36,177 nucleotides of DNA from WJMT01 sp964624145 (GCA_964624145.1 CAZUXT010000033.1:1-36177); one strand, 5' to 3'. Shown: positions 7,887 through 16,062, counted from the first letter of the stretch. Notes: generated by a model from the letters alone, not told the origin. Translations and numbers: made by a program.

Positions 7887-7986
7887 NNNNNNNNNNNNNN
7901 NNNNNNNNNNNNNNNNNNNNNNNNNNNNNNNNNNNNNNNNNNNNNNNNNNNNNNNNNNNNNNNNNNNNNNNNNNNNNNNNNNNNNN
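7887..7986. other. Assembly gap (100 N)
   Basis: Exactly 100 undetermined bases, the conventional placeholder for a scaffold join of unknown length. It removes the region upstream of the DUF72 gene and the 5' part of pta. The adjacency of these two genes is therefore not proven. Confidence 0.98.
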
Positions 7987-9747
7987 GCCACATCTGCTTT
8001 TGAGTTTGACATCAATGCAGACATTGCGAACAACCTGGGATGTCCTGTGGTTTTATCCGCGAATGCCTATAACAGATCTGAAGAAGATGTGATCAGGTCT
8101 GTTGAGACCTCTCTGGAATCCTTCATTGAAAAGCACTGTAAAGTGGTGGCTATCATAGTGAACAGAGCTGAAAAAGGGGAGAGGATCGTATCTAAACTTA
8201 AAGACAATCCTCTTGTTAAAGAAAGTCTGGTTTTCAGCATTCCCAATGTCAGGTCCCTTCAGTATCCCACTGTCGGGGAGGTGGCCGAAGCACTGAATGC
8301 GCGGGTTGTTTCCGGACAGGTGAAATTGAACCGTCATGTTGAGGGATTCGGTGTGGCGGCCATGCAGTTGTGGAATGTTCTGACCAGGGTTTCAAACGGA
8401 GATATCGTAATCACTCCCGGAGACAGGGCTGATGTCATTGTCGGCTGTTTGTCGGCGCTCTCTTCTTCATCTATGCCCAGTATAGCAGGGCTTATTTTAA
8501 CTGGCGGATTGATCCCTCAGGAACCGATTCTCAAATTGATCGAAGGTTATGACGAGAAGATTCCCATTTTAAGTGTCAAAGAAAATACTTTTGAAACAGC
8601 CCGTATGGCTGATAATATCCATGCTGTTATAGATCCGGATGACACTATTAAAGCGGCTCAAGCCCTTGAGGCTTTTGAGAAAAATGTTGAGGCCAAAGAG
8701 TTGAGAGAAAAAATCATCAAGACAAAAGTATCCATAGTGACTCCCAAGATGTTCGAATACAGGCTTATAAAGAGAGCCCAGAGCCAGAAACAACATATTG
8801 TCTTGCCAGAGGGGGAGGATGAAAGAATTTTACAGGCAGCGGAGATATTATCACGAAGAGATGTGGTCGATCTGACGTTACTGGGAAATGAAAAAGTCAT
8901 GCGGGACAAGATAGTAAAGTTAGGGCTGCAGCTTGATAAAGTCAATATCTTGGATGTTCCGAACAATGATAAATTTGGGGATTACGCACAAACCTATTAT
9001 GAGCTGAGAAAGCACAAAGGTTTGGAGATAGATAATGCGCACGATAATATGAGCGAACTCAGTTATTTTGGCACTATGATGGTTTATAAAGGGGATGCTG
9101 ACGGTATGGTCAGCGGAGCGGCCCACACAACCAGAAACACCCTTCGCCCCGCGTTTGAATTTATAAAAACGAAAAAAGGCTTTTCTATCATATCAAGCGT
9201 ATTCTTTATGTGCCTTCCTGATAGGGTGTTGGTCTATGGAGACTGCGCGGTGAATCCTGATCCCAATGCGGATCAGCTTGCTGAAATTGCCATCGCATCC
9301 GCTCAGACGGCTGTCACTTTTGATATCCAGCCCATTGTGGCCATGCTCTCCTATTCTACGGGAGATTCAGGAGTGGGAGAAGACGTGGAAAAGGTCAAAG
9401 AAGCCACTAAAAAAGCCAGGGAACTGGCAAAGAAATATTCTATGGATTTGAAGATCGAAGGCCCGATTCAGTATGATGCGGCTATTGATCCGGGAGTAGC
9501 CAAAGCAAAACTCCCGGGAAGTGATGTGGCCGGAAGAGCAACCGTGTTAATTTTTCCTGACCTCAATACGGGGAATAATACGTATAAAGCTGTCCAGAGG
9601 TCGGCCGGAGCTGTGGCCATAGGCCCGGTCCTGCAGGGGCTTAACAAACCAGTCAATGACCTGAGCCGGGGATGCACGGTGACAGATATCTTTAATACGG
9701 TAGCCATTACAGCCATTCAGGCTCAGGCTGAAAAGAAAAAATCTTAA
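7987..9747 (+). CDS. pta: Phosphate acetyltransferase, 5' end lost in the gap
   Basis: Converts acetyl-CoA plus phosphate to acetyl phosphate and CoA. The visible 586 codons begin in the middle of an N-terminal BioD-like P-loop domain (AFEFDINADIANNLGCPVV). They continue through a DRTGG domain (PNVRSLQYPTVGEVAEAL) and end with the catalytic PTA/PTB domain (LPEGEDERILQAAE, MVSGAAHTTRNTLRPAF, YSTGDSGVGEDVEKV, LIFPDLNTGNNTYK). This is the long, three-domain form like E. coli Pta (about 714 residues), so roughly the first 110-130 residues are missing. It is followed after 33 bases by ackA, giving the acetate-forming, ATP-yielding pair. GTG at 8047 is internal and not a real start. Confidence 0.95.
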   Translation, partial: ATSAFEFDINADIANNLGCPVVLSANAYNRSEEDVIRSVETSLESFIEKHCKVVAIIVNRAEKGERIVSKLKDNPLVKESLVFSIPNVRSLQYPTVGEVAEALNARVVSGQVKLNRHVEGFGVAAMQLWNVLTRVSNGDIVITPGDRADVIVGCLSALSSSSMPSIAGLILTGGLIPQEPILKLIEGYDEKIPILSVKENTFETARMADNIHAVIDPDDTIKAAQALEAFEKNVEAKELREKIIKTKVSIVTPKMFEYRLIKRAQSQKQHIVLPEGEDERILQAAEILSRRDVVDLTLLGNEKVMRDKIVKLGLQLDKVNILDVPNNDKFGDYAQTYYELRKHKGLEIDNAHDNMSELSYFGTMMVYKGDADGMVSGAAHTTRNTLRPAFEFIKTKKGFSIISSVFFMCLPDRVLVYGDCAVNPDPNADQLAEIAIASAQTAVTFDIQPIVAMLSYSTGDSGVGEDVEKVKEATKKARELAKKYSMDLKIEGPIQYDAAIDPGVAKAKLPGSDVAGRATVLIFPDLNTGNNTYKAVQRSAGAVAIGPVLQGLNKPVNDLSRGCTVTDIFNTVAITAIQAQAEKKKS

Positions 9748-9780
9748 TTTGACAAGAAGTATTCCCGAGAAAGGATAAAA

Positions 9781-10989
9781 ATGAAAATACTAGTCATCAA
9801 TACAGGAAGTTCCTCTATTAAGTATCAATTGTTTGATATGGATCAAAAAAAGGCAGTAGTGACAGGGCTGGCAGAAAAAATAGGGGAAGAGACAAGTATT
9901 CTAACGCATGAATTGTTAGATAGAAATGGAAATGGAAAAGAAAAGGTTGAAAAGGAGAGAATCAATGATCACGAGCAGGGCATGGAGAGAATCGTCAGCC
10001 TTCTTATCGACCCGGAATGGGGGGTCATCAGGGATAAATCTGAGATCAATGCTGTAGGGCACAGGGTTGTCCATGGGGGAGAAGCGTTCAAATCTTCCAC
10101 GGTTATTACAAGTGAAGTGATTTCCGCCATAGAAGAAAACATACCTCTGGCTCCCTTGCACAACCCTCCGAACCTCACGGGGATAAAGGTGGCCCGTTCG
10201 TTATTTCCTGATGCTCCGCAGGTAGCTGTGTTTGATACCGCGTTCCATCAGTCCATCCCAAAGAATGCTTACCTTTATGCGATTCCTTATGAGCTGTATG
10301 AAAAGCACAGAGTTCGCAGATACGGATTTCACGGGACTTCACATGAATATGTGGCACAGGAAGGTGCAGCTTATCTGAGCCGGCCGCTTCAGGACTTGAA
10401 CCTTATCACCGTTCATTTAGGGAACGGAGCCAGCATGTCAGCGGTTAAAAAGGGAAAATGCGTGGATACCTCCATGGGAATGACTCCTCTGGAAGGGCTC
10501 GTGATGGGAACGCGTTCGGGTGATATTGATCCGGCCCTCCCTTTTTTCCTTTCCAAAAATCTCAATTTATCCATTGATGAGATTGATGACCTTTTAAATA
10601 AGAAAAGCGGGTTAAAAGGAATCTGTGGCATAAATGATATGAGGGAGATCGAGCAGAGGGCTGATGCAGGAGACCAGAGAGCGGCGACGGCTTTGGATGT
10701 TTACACTCTTCGGATAAAGAAGTACATCGGAGCTTATTATGCTGAACTCGGACACCTGGATGCTGTGATATTTACAGCCGGTATCGGTGAGAATTCTCCG
10801 AAGATACGCCATATGAGCTGTAAGGGTTTAGAGGATTTGGGTCTCAAGTTGGACTTGGAAAGAAATAAGGTGAAGTCCGACCGGATAAGAGAGATCAGTT
10901 GCGAAGACTCAAGAGTAAAAATCCTGGTTGTGCCCACTAACGAAGAGAAGAAAATAGCTTTAGAGACCGAAATCGTGATTAAATCATAA
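9781..10989 (+). CDS. ackA: Acetate kinase
   Basis: Transfers phosphate between acetyl phosphate and ADP, yielding acetate and ATP. The 402-residue protein shows the ASKHA-fold signatures: VINTGSSSIKYQLFD with Asn7, AVGHRVVHGGE (about 91-101), YGFHGTSHEYVA, HLGNGASMSAVKKG, GLVMGTRSGDIDPALPF and FTAGIGENSP. Length is normal for the family. ATG at 9781 is preceded by AAAGGA at 9770-9775. It follows pta at 33 bases with no terminator between, so the two are most likely co-transcribed. The enzyme can run in either direction; with pta it usually means fermentative acetate production or acetate uptake. Confidence 0.97.
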   Translation: MKILVINTGSSSIKYQLFDMDQKKAVVTGLAEKIGEETSILTHELLDRNGNGKEKVEKERINDHEQGMERIVSLLIDPEWGVIRDKSEINAVGHRVVHGGEAFKSSTVITSEVISAIEENIPLAPLHNPPNLTGIKVARSLFPDAPQVAVFDTAFHQSIPKNAYLYAIPYELYEKHRVRRYGFHGTSHEYVAQEGAAYLSRPLQDLNLITVHLGNGASMSAVKKGKCVDTSMGMTPLEGLVMGTRSGDIDPALPFFLSKNLNLSIDEIDDLLNKKSGLKGICGINDMREIEQRADAGDQRAATALDVYTLRIKKYIGAYYAELGHLDAVIFTAGIGENSPKIRHMSCKGLEDLGLKLDLERNKVKSDRIREISCEDSRVKILVVPTNEEKKIALETEIVIKS

Positions 10990-11033
10990 ACAGCCTTAAA
11001 TATTTCAAATCATTATTGTCAGGAGGAATGAGC

Positions 11034-12614
11034 ATGAAATGCTTAAAGGGGATAGTCCTGAGTATTGTTTTATGCCTTTTTTGTTTGAGTGCCATGGCTC
11101 AAGACAGCTACGATACCCTTTTCTCGGATTTGACAAGGGTGAAGAAAGCGCGGTCTAATGCGGTGACTTCTTCAGCGTCAAACGTCAACAGCAATCTCGA
11201 TCGCCGCACTTATATCCAATCCAATGAGACTTTTGTGATGGCTGATGTCAAAGGGCCCGGTATTATCAACCACATCTGGCTGACATTCAATGAAGCCCGG
11301 CCCAACTGGCTGGAGGAGTATGGATCAGCAAAGCCATCCGATATTGTGCTGCGGATGTACTGGGACGGCAGCGAGGATCCGGCTGTGGAAGCACCTATCG
11401 GAGATTTTTTTGCCGCAGGATTTGGACAGCGCCATGAGATCCGGTCTCTTCCGGTTCTCGTTGAAGGAGGAGACGGATACAACTGTTACTGGCAGATGCC
11501 TTTCCACAAGAGAGCAAAGATCACGGTGACCAACGAAGGGGAGAAGAAGGTGCGGAGCTTTTACTATCATATTGATTATACAGAGGTTGAAAGTCTGCTC
11601 AAAGACACGGCCTATTTCTGTGCCCAGTACCGCCAGGAATTTCCGGAGAAAGAAGGAAGAGATTATTTGATCTGTGATGCGGAGGGGTGGGGACATTATG
11701 TAGGAACGGTTATGTCGGTGCGGTCACGGTCGCCCTTCTGGTTTGGAGAGGGAGATGCCCGGATTTACATTAATGGCGAGGAAAAGCCTTCTATTAAGGG
11801 AACCGGAACAGAGGACTATTTTCTCATGGCCTGGGGGCTGAATGAGGCTCTTTTTCCGTTTTTCGGCTGCACGTACCAGAGCTCCGGCTTTTCCGACCTC
11901 GGTGTTAAATATACGTTGTACCGGTGGCATATTGCAGATCCCATAAGGTTTACAGAGTCTTTCCGGTTCGAGATCGAACATACAGGTTGGATCACAGGAG
12001 ACGAGACAGAGACCGGAGAGATAGACGGCCATGTGGAACGTGAAGACGACGTCGCTACAGTGGCGTTCTGGTACCAGGTCGGTCAGCCTAAGCGGTTCAC
12101 AGAACTGCCTTCACTCAAAGAGCGGGAACTTCCGAATCTGGATATCACCATACAGAGTAATGAGATAATAGAGACTGAAGAGCATTCAAAGGGCACGGTC
12201 ACACTCCAGGAGGGCTATGACTGGACAGGAGGCAGGCAGATACTCTTTGATCCTGGGTCGGAGAACGGTTGTCTTGAGGTCAGTTTTGAAGTTAAAGAAG
12301 AGGACTACAGAGGGATTATGCTCATACTCACTCACGCTCCTGACTACGGCATCTACCGCATTTATCTCGACGGAGAAAATATCAAGCGCCCGGAAGATTA
12401 CATCGATCCGGACAAACCTTATGAGATAGATTTTTATTCCGAGCAAATGGATGTGAAAGAGATCTATATGGGGAGCTATACCCTGCCCATAGGCACGCAC
12501 ACATTGCGTTTTGAGTGTGCAGGCAAAAATCCATACTCGAAAGGATACATTCTGGGACTGGATTCAGTGCGGCTCAGGGAGAGATGGGAAAAGAAAAGAA
12601 AATCCCTGCGTTGA
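11034..12614 (+). CDS. Secreted DUF2961 / GH172-type glycoside hydrolase
   Basis: 526 residues with a signal peptide (MKCLKGIVLSIVLCLFCLSA, probable cleavage after AMA at 20-22), so exported. Residues about 30-370 match DUF2961: GPGIINHIWLTF, EAPIGDFFAAGFG, GYNCYWQMPF and GTGTEDYF. That family is now placed in GH172, whose members act on fructofuranose or arabinofuranose linkages. Glu239 (GEGD) and Glu260 (GTED) are 21 residues apart, as I recall for the catalytic pair in the characterised enzyme. The last ~120 residues look like a beta-sandwich add-on. ATG 11034 was chosen because AGGAGG ends 7 bases before it. It lies 44 bases after ackA and may be in the same transcript. The substrate is not readable from sequence. 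Confidence 0.85.
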   Translation: MKCLKGIVLSIVLCLFCLSAMAQDSYDTLFSDLTRVKKARSNAVTSSASNVNSNLDRRTYIQSNETFVMADVKGPGIINHIWLTFNEARPNWLEEYGSAKPSDIVLRMYWDGSEDPAVEAPIGDFFAAGFGQRHEIRSLPVLVEGGDGYNCYWQMPFHKRAKITVTNEGEKKVRSFYYHIDYTEVESLLKDTAYFCAQYRQEFPEKEGRDYLICDAEGWGHYVGTVMSVRSRSPFWFGEGDARIYINGEEKPSIKGTGTEDYFLMAWGLNEALFPFFGCTYQSSGFSDLGVKYTLYRWHIADPIRFTESFRFEIEHTGWITGDETETGEIDGHVEREDDVATVAFWYQVGQPKRFTELPSLKERELPNLDITIQSNEIIETEEHSKGTVTLQEGYDWTGGRQILFDPGSENGCLEVSFEVKEEDYRGIMLILTHAPDYGIYRIYLDGENIKRPEDYIDPDKPYEIDFYSEQMDVKEIYMGSYTLPIGTHTLRFECAGKNPYSKGYILGLDSVRLRERWEKKRKSLR

Positions 12615-12679
12615 CAAATAGAGCTGCGATACAGGAATTGATCTCTGAGAGCGCTGACATGAGGCCGGTTTTTTATTAT

Positions 12680-12706
12680 AAAAATCTTGCTTGAAGATTT
12701 TTTTTT
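12680..12706 (+). terminator. Rho-independent terminator after the GH172-type gene
   Basis: AAAAATCTT (12680-12688), loop GCTTG, AAGATTTTT (12694-12702), then further T residues to 12706. The stem is AT-rich but perfect over 9 pairs and sits 65 bases past the stop codon. Confidence 0.6.
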
Positions 12707-12741
12707 GATTATCATTGTTATCTAAAACAAACAATCGTCCC

Positions 12742-13734
12742 ATGAAAAGAGCTCACTGTTTCTTACTTATTTTGCTTTTCATTTTTTTCAGCTGCGGAAA
12801 AAACAACAAGGAAAATCTGTACACCATAGGGATATTTCAAGTAAACGATGCTCCTCATTTAAACACGGCGGTGGAAGGTTTTGTAAAATGCCTTCAGGAC
12901 AATGGAATGGTCCGCGGAGAAAATGTCACTCTTATACTGAAGAATGCAAAGGGAGATATTTCCGAAGTTCACAGTATTGCTGAGAGTTTTGTGAAAAACG
13001 ATGTTGACATGATTGCTGCTTTTTCAACAGCCTGTCTTCAGGCCGCCCTTAATGCAACGAGTGAGATTCCCATCGTTTTTTCATCGGTCGCGAATCCTTA
13101 TAGAGCCGGAGCCGGTTTTTCCCAAGATGAACATCTCAGTCATGTGACCGGCGTCTCTTCCAGGAGTCCTATAAAAGAAAGCCTCTCTTTTTTAAAGGAG
13201 GTCCTTCCCGAATCTTCAAAGATAGGGACACTTTGGACCCCCTCGGAATTAAATTCCGAATATTATCTTGAGTTGACCCGTGAGAGCGCGGCCGCATTAG
13301 GTCTGGAAGTTGAAGCTGTCCCCATAACCAATTCAAGTGAAGTCCTGCTTTCCTCACAGCTCCTGGTCAGCAGAGGAGTGGATGCGATTTATCAGATATC
13401 CGATAACACGATCAATGATTCTTTTGAGGCTGTTGCCCAGGTTGCCCTTGATAACGAAGTGCCTTTGTTCGGAGGTTTTCCTGTTTCCGCGGAACAGGGA
13501 GCCTGTGCAGCGTTGGGTTGGGATTTTTTTGATATGGGATATAAATCCGGCGAAATGGCTTATGAGATAAAAAACGGGAAGAGCCCGGCTGGCATTCCTT
13601 TTCAGTATATGAAAAAAACAAGCCTTTTCATCAATCTGGAAGCAGCATCAAGACAAAGTGTACGGTTTTCAAAGGAAATTGTGGACAAAGCAGATAAGGT
13701 TTTTACTTCCATAGAAAAGGGGAGTAGTGAGTAA
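12742..13734 (+). CDS. ABC transporter substrate-binding lipoprotein (TrpX/ABC_sub_bind family)
   Basis: 330 residues with a lipoprotein signal: a hydrophobic leader ending FFSC, Cys18 being the predicted lipidated residue. It continues with the two-lobed ABC_sub_bind pattern (GIFQVNDAPHLN, NDVDMIAAFSTACLQAA, IPIVFSSVANPY, IGTLWTPSELNSEYY, VPLFGGFPVSAEQGACAALGWDF). Family members bind amino acids such as tryptophan or tyrosine, or other small ligands, for a dedicated importer. No permease or ATPase gene is visible on either side, so it is an orphan here. ATG 12742 was chosen because the leader peptide starts cleanly there. No good Shine-Dalgarno sequence is seen, and an in-frame TTG at 12715 would spoil the signal peptide. 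Confidence 0.88.
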   Translation: MKRAHCFLLILLFIFFSCGKNNKENLYTIGIFQVNDAPHLNTAVEGFVKCLQDNGMVRGENVTLILKNAKGDISEVHSIAESFVKNDVDMIAAFSTACLQAALNATSEIPIVFSSVANPYRAGAGFSQDEHLSHVTGVSSRSPIKESLSFLKEVLPESSKIGTLWTPSELNSEYYLELTRESAAALGLEVEAVPITNSSEVLLSSQLLVSRGVDAIYQISDNTINDSFEAVAQVALDNEVPLFGGFPVSAEQGACAALGWDFFDMGYKSGEMAYEIKNGKSPAGIPFQYMKKTSLFINLEAASRQSVRFSKEIVDKADKVFTSIEKGSSE

Positions 13735-13785
13735 TCACCAGGCTTGACTCATAAACAATCGGGACAGGCTGTTTTCAAGAGAAGC

Positions 13786-13814
13786 TTTACGATGGGATGT
13801 TATTTTTGTATAAT
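13786..13814 (+). promoter_or_regulatory. Promoter-like sequence in the 13735-14078 gene-free stretch
   Basis: TTTACG (13786-13791), 17-base spacer, TATAAT (13809-13814). A transcript from here would begin near 13821 and run into the structured element at 13840-13920 and on toward the acylphosphatase gene. Confidence 0.45.
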
Positions 13815-13839
13815 AAACCTGGATTATTCACAAGTCGAG

Positions 13840-13920
13840 GTTGCTGCAGATGCGAGGCACAGGGTGCGAAGCTGTGGTCCTTCACTGCGAGTATCCTGTA
13901 ACGAAGCAGATGCAGTGAAA
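13840..13920 (+). other. Structured intergenic element, possible repeat family or small RNA
   Basis: This stretch can fold as one closed unit. TTGCTGCA (13841-13848) pairs with TGCAGTGAA (13911-13919) using two wobbles. Inside lie CACAG/CTGTG (13858-13862 with 13872-13876) and the alternative perfect 8-bp stem TTCACTGC/GCAGTGAA (13881-13888 with 13912-13919). GCAGATGC occurs twice as a direct repeat (13846-13853, 13906-13913). The region is more GC-rich than its flanks and has no credible protein. I recall similar GCAGATGC-bracketed intergenic sequences in other bacterial genomes but cannot verify it. The rest of the 13735-14078 gap holds a promoter-like site and AT-rich sequence, including arms near 13939-13952 and 14043-14056 that are nearly inverted copies. 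Confidence 0.4.
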
Positions 13921-14078
13921 TCGGCTTGCTTGAAAAGTAAAAAAAGGGCGATTAAAATGAAAGTGACAACAAACAAAAACTTTTCGATTGCCATTTTTAT
14001 GATGAGTCATGTATATCCTTGAGAGCAAAACAAAAAATAATCATCGCCTTTTTTTTATGAATAGTTCAGCCAAAAAAG

Positions 14079-14354
14079 ATGATGGAGAGGGCAAGGATGC
14101 TCATTTCGGGCCGCGTGCAGGGTGTTCTTTTCCGTGATTTTACCCAGAGATGGGCCTCTTCCTTGGGATTGGCAGGATGGGTTAAAAATGTATTTGACGG
14201 GAGAGTCGAAGTTCTGGTAGAGGGAGAAAAAGATAAAATCGATCAGATGATAGGGAAGCTCAGGCAAGGGCCTCAAATAGCACAGGTGGATGATGTTGGG
14301 CTCGAATGGCAGGAATATAAAGGAGAGTACAGTGATTTTCGTATCACATGGTAG
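14079..14354 (+). CDS. acyP: Acylphosphatase
   Basis: Small enzyme hydrolysing carboxyl-phosphate bonds such as acetyl phosphate or 1,3-bisphosphoglycerate. The 91-residue product has the family signature GRVQGVLFRDFTQRWASSLG with catalytic Arg19, then GWVKN with Asn37, and normal length. ATG 14079 or 14082 keeps the first beta strand (ERARMLISGRVQGV). ATG 14097 has a better upstream GGAGAGG but would trim that strand. It sits 344 bases after the ABC lipoprotein gene and 50 bases before a cupin gene. Because pta-ackA upstream make acetyl phosphate there is a plausible metabolic link, but this is inference. Confidence 0.93.
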   Translation: MMERARMLISGRVQGVLFRDFTQRWASSLGLAGWVKNVFDGRVEVLVEGEKDKIDQMIGKLRQGPQIAQVDDVGLEWQEYKGEYSDFRITW

Positions 14355-14404
14355 GTTTATATTGCAGTCATGTGATAGAATCCCCACAAACAAGAGGAGA
14401 AGCC

Positions 14405-14728
14405 ATGTTTAAACACGCAAAAAAAGATCACCCGAGTGTGGAGGTTTTCGAAGGTGTTGTTCGAACGACTCTAGGGTGTGGAAAAGATGTGCTTATGGCT
14501 AGATTCGATTATAAGAAAGGCTCTCAAGTCCCCCCTCATAAGCATGCTTATGAACAGGTAACGGTCATTATTAAAGGAAAGCAAAAAGTTATTATAGACA
14601 ACAAGGGGAAGAAAGAGGAGATTATACTGGAAGAAGGAGATTCCTATATGGTTCCTGCCTCTTTTGAACACCGGCAAATCAATCTTGAGGATACGGTGAC
14701 CATAGATTCTTGGAGCCTGGCTCCCTAG
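14405..14728 (+). CDS. Single-domain cupin protein
   Basis: 107 residues forming one cupin barrel. Motif 1 is PPHKHAYEQ (His45, His47, with Glu50/Gln51) followed by IIKGKQKVIID. Motif 2 is EEGDSYMVPASFEHRQI with His89. These are the usual metal ligands, so a metal-binding small-molecule-interacting or sugar-related role is likely, but the family is too broad for a specific reaction. ATG 14405 was chosen because GAGGAGA sits 6-8 bases before it; the longer in-frame extension back to 14348 overlaps the acylphosphatase gene and has no ribosome-binding site. The gene ends only 5 bases from the convergent gene at 14734. Confidence 0.88.
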   Translation: MFKHAKKDHPSVEVFEGVVRTTLGCGKDVLMARFDYKKGSQVPPHKHAYEQVTVIIKGKQKVIIDNKGKKEEIILEEGDSYMVPASFEHRQINLEDTVTIDSWSLAP

Positions 14729-14733
14729 GTGTT

Positions 14734-14997
14734 TTAATTTTTCTTTCTGGATTCGAGAAATTTATTCCGGCATTCATTAGAACAAAAGTAATATTCTTTT
14801 CCTTCGTATATTTCTTTTATGGCATCTTCTTTCGGGAGATACGTATTACAGACCTGGTCTTTGACCATGATTCCGGGCTTTAAGCTTGGTTTTTGGGGAG
14901 GCTTTTTTGTGCGTTTCAATGACTGGTAGGTTTTGACAACGATGTATATCAAATAGGCAATCAGTGCATAGAAAATGACTTTGAATAATCCGGACAT
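14734..14997 (-). CDS. Membrane-anchored YHS/TRASH-like metal-binding protein
   Basis: 87 residues: an N-terminal membrane helix (FKVIFYALIAYLIYIVV, about 5-21), a basic Pro/Lys linker, then a small domain with KDQVCNTYLPKEDA and YYFCSNECRNKF. Cys50, Cys72 and Cys76 are spaced as in YHS and TRASH modules, which bind transition metals or act as metal sensors or chaperones. ATG 14997 starts cleanly before the helix. An alternative TTG at 15036 has AAAGGA upstream and would add 13 residues. It is convergent with the cupin gene and lies 132 bases from the divergent meaB gene. No metal transporter is beside it. Confidence 0.75.
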   Translation of the reverse strand: MSGLFKVIFYALIAYLIYIVVKTYQSLKRTKKPPQKPSLKPGIMVKDQVCNTYLPKEDAIKEIYEGKEYYFCSNECRNKFLESRKKN

Positions 14998-15085
14998 AAT
15001 GGATATCAATGTAGATGATTTCGCCTTATAAGTCAAATAAATCCTTTTATTTTAGGTTTTCTGTTTTTTTAATCATTCTCCACTG

Positions 15086-15112
15086 TTGACTGGTCACTGG
15101 TTTTGTTATAAT
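15086..15112 (+). promoter_or_regulatory. Promoter of meaB-mce
   Basis: TTGACT (15086-15091) and a consensus TATAAT (15107-15112) preceded by TG one base upstream (extended -10). The spacer is 15 bases, short for a -35, but the extended -10 compensates. Transcription would start about 10 bases before the meaB ATG. Confidence 0.6.
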
Positions 15113-15129
15113 GGATGTTTGAGAGATAA

Positions 15130-16062
15130 ATGAATATCGTCAAAGAAGTATTAAAAGGCAGCCCAAAAGCCATGGCCAGGGCTATTTCCCTGATCGAGGA
15201 TAGGGATGATCGTGCACAGGAAATCCTAAAGGGAATTTTTCCCTATTCCGGCAAATCAATCATTATTGGGATAACCGGAGCCCCGGGTTCTGGTAAAAGC
15301 ACGTTGGTGGATCAGATTGTGAATGTTTTCAAAGAAGAAAAAAAAAAGATAGGTATCATTGCTGTTGATCCCACAAGCCCTTTTAGCGGGGGAGCCATCC
15401 TGGGTGACAGGATTCGCATGATGCGCCACACTACGGATAAAGATGTTTTTATAAGAAGCATGGCTACCAGAGGACAGCTTGGGGGACTTTCTAAAGCATC
15501 GAGCGAGGCCATCACTGTTCTTGAGGCCGGAGGCAAGGATGTCATACTTGTAGAGACAGTGGGGGTCGGACAGGATGAAGTTGAGGTGGTTAAACTTGCG
15601 GATTTGATACTGGTCATACTGACACCAGGAGCCGGTGACGATATCCAGGTTTTTAAAGCGGGGATCATGGAGATTGCTGATATATTTGTTCTTAATAAAG
15701 CAGACTCCCCTGAAACAGAGAGAACAGAACGGTATTTAAAAGCCATGCTGGATTTGGGACTGAATAAGGAAGGGATACCCCCCATAGTTAAGACCGTAGC
15801 CACTACAGGGGAAAATATTGGTTCTCTGGTCGAGCAGATAGAGAGCATTTCGTCCGGGCAGAAAGAGAAGATAAGGACGGCAAGAAAGAAAAGGCTGATT
15901 TTATGGATGCTGAAGGACATCATTCGCGAAAAAATTTATCAGTTGATCAACAGCGGTATCAAGGAAGCTGACCTTGAGGATTATGTTGATCAGATTTATA
16001 AAAGGGAAATGGACCCTTATACTATAGCTGATGATTTTATCCAAAGGTTAAAGGATTCTTAA
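15130..16062 (+). CDS. meaB: Methylmalonyl-CoA mutase-associated GTPase MeaB (ArgK family)
   Basis: G-protein chaperone that gates adenosylcobalamin loading and protects methylmalonyl-CoA mutase from inactivation. The 310-residue product carries the Walker A loop GAPGSGKST at 50-58. Also present are VDPTSPFSGGAILGDRIRM, the switch region VETVGVGQDEVEV and the guanine-specificity motif NKAD, followed by the C-terminal dimerisation helices. Length fits the family. Its stop codon is directly followed by the ATG of the epimerase gene with no bases between, so translation is probably coupled. The mutase itself is not in the window and must be encoded elsewhere. The leader has little Shine-Dalgarno sequence. 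Confidence 0.95.
   Translation: MNIVKEVLKGSPKAMARAISLIEDRDDRAQEILKGIFPYSGKSIIIGITGAPGSGKSTLVDQIVNVFKEEKKKIGIIAVDPTSPFSGGAILGDRIRMMRHTTDKDVFIRSMATRGQLGGLSKASSEAITVLEAGGKDVILVETVGVGQDEVEVVKLADLILVILTPGAGDDIQVFKAGIMEIADIFVLNKADSPETERTERYLKAMLDLGLNKEGIPPIVKTVATTGENIGSLVEQIESISSGQKEKIRTARKKRLILWMLKDIIREKIYQLINSGIKEADLEDYVDQIYKREMDPYTIADDFIQRLKDS

Noticed and set aside
13744..14022. 92-codon plus-strand frame between the ABC lipoprotein and acylphosphatase
   Set aside because: It spans the promoter-like site and the structured element, has no ribosome-binding site and the peptide resembles no protein family; better read as non-coding.
15312..15923. 203-codon minus-strand frame opposite meaB
   Set aside because: Antisense to the MeaB G-domain; low-complexity Ser-rich product.
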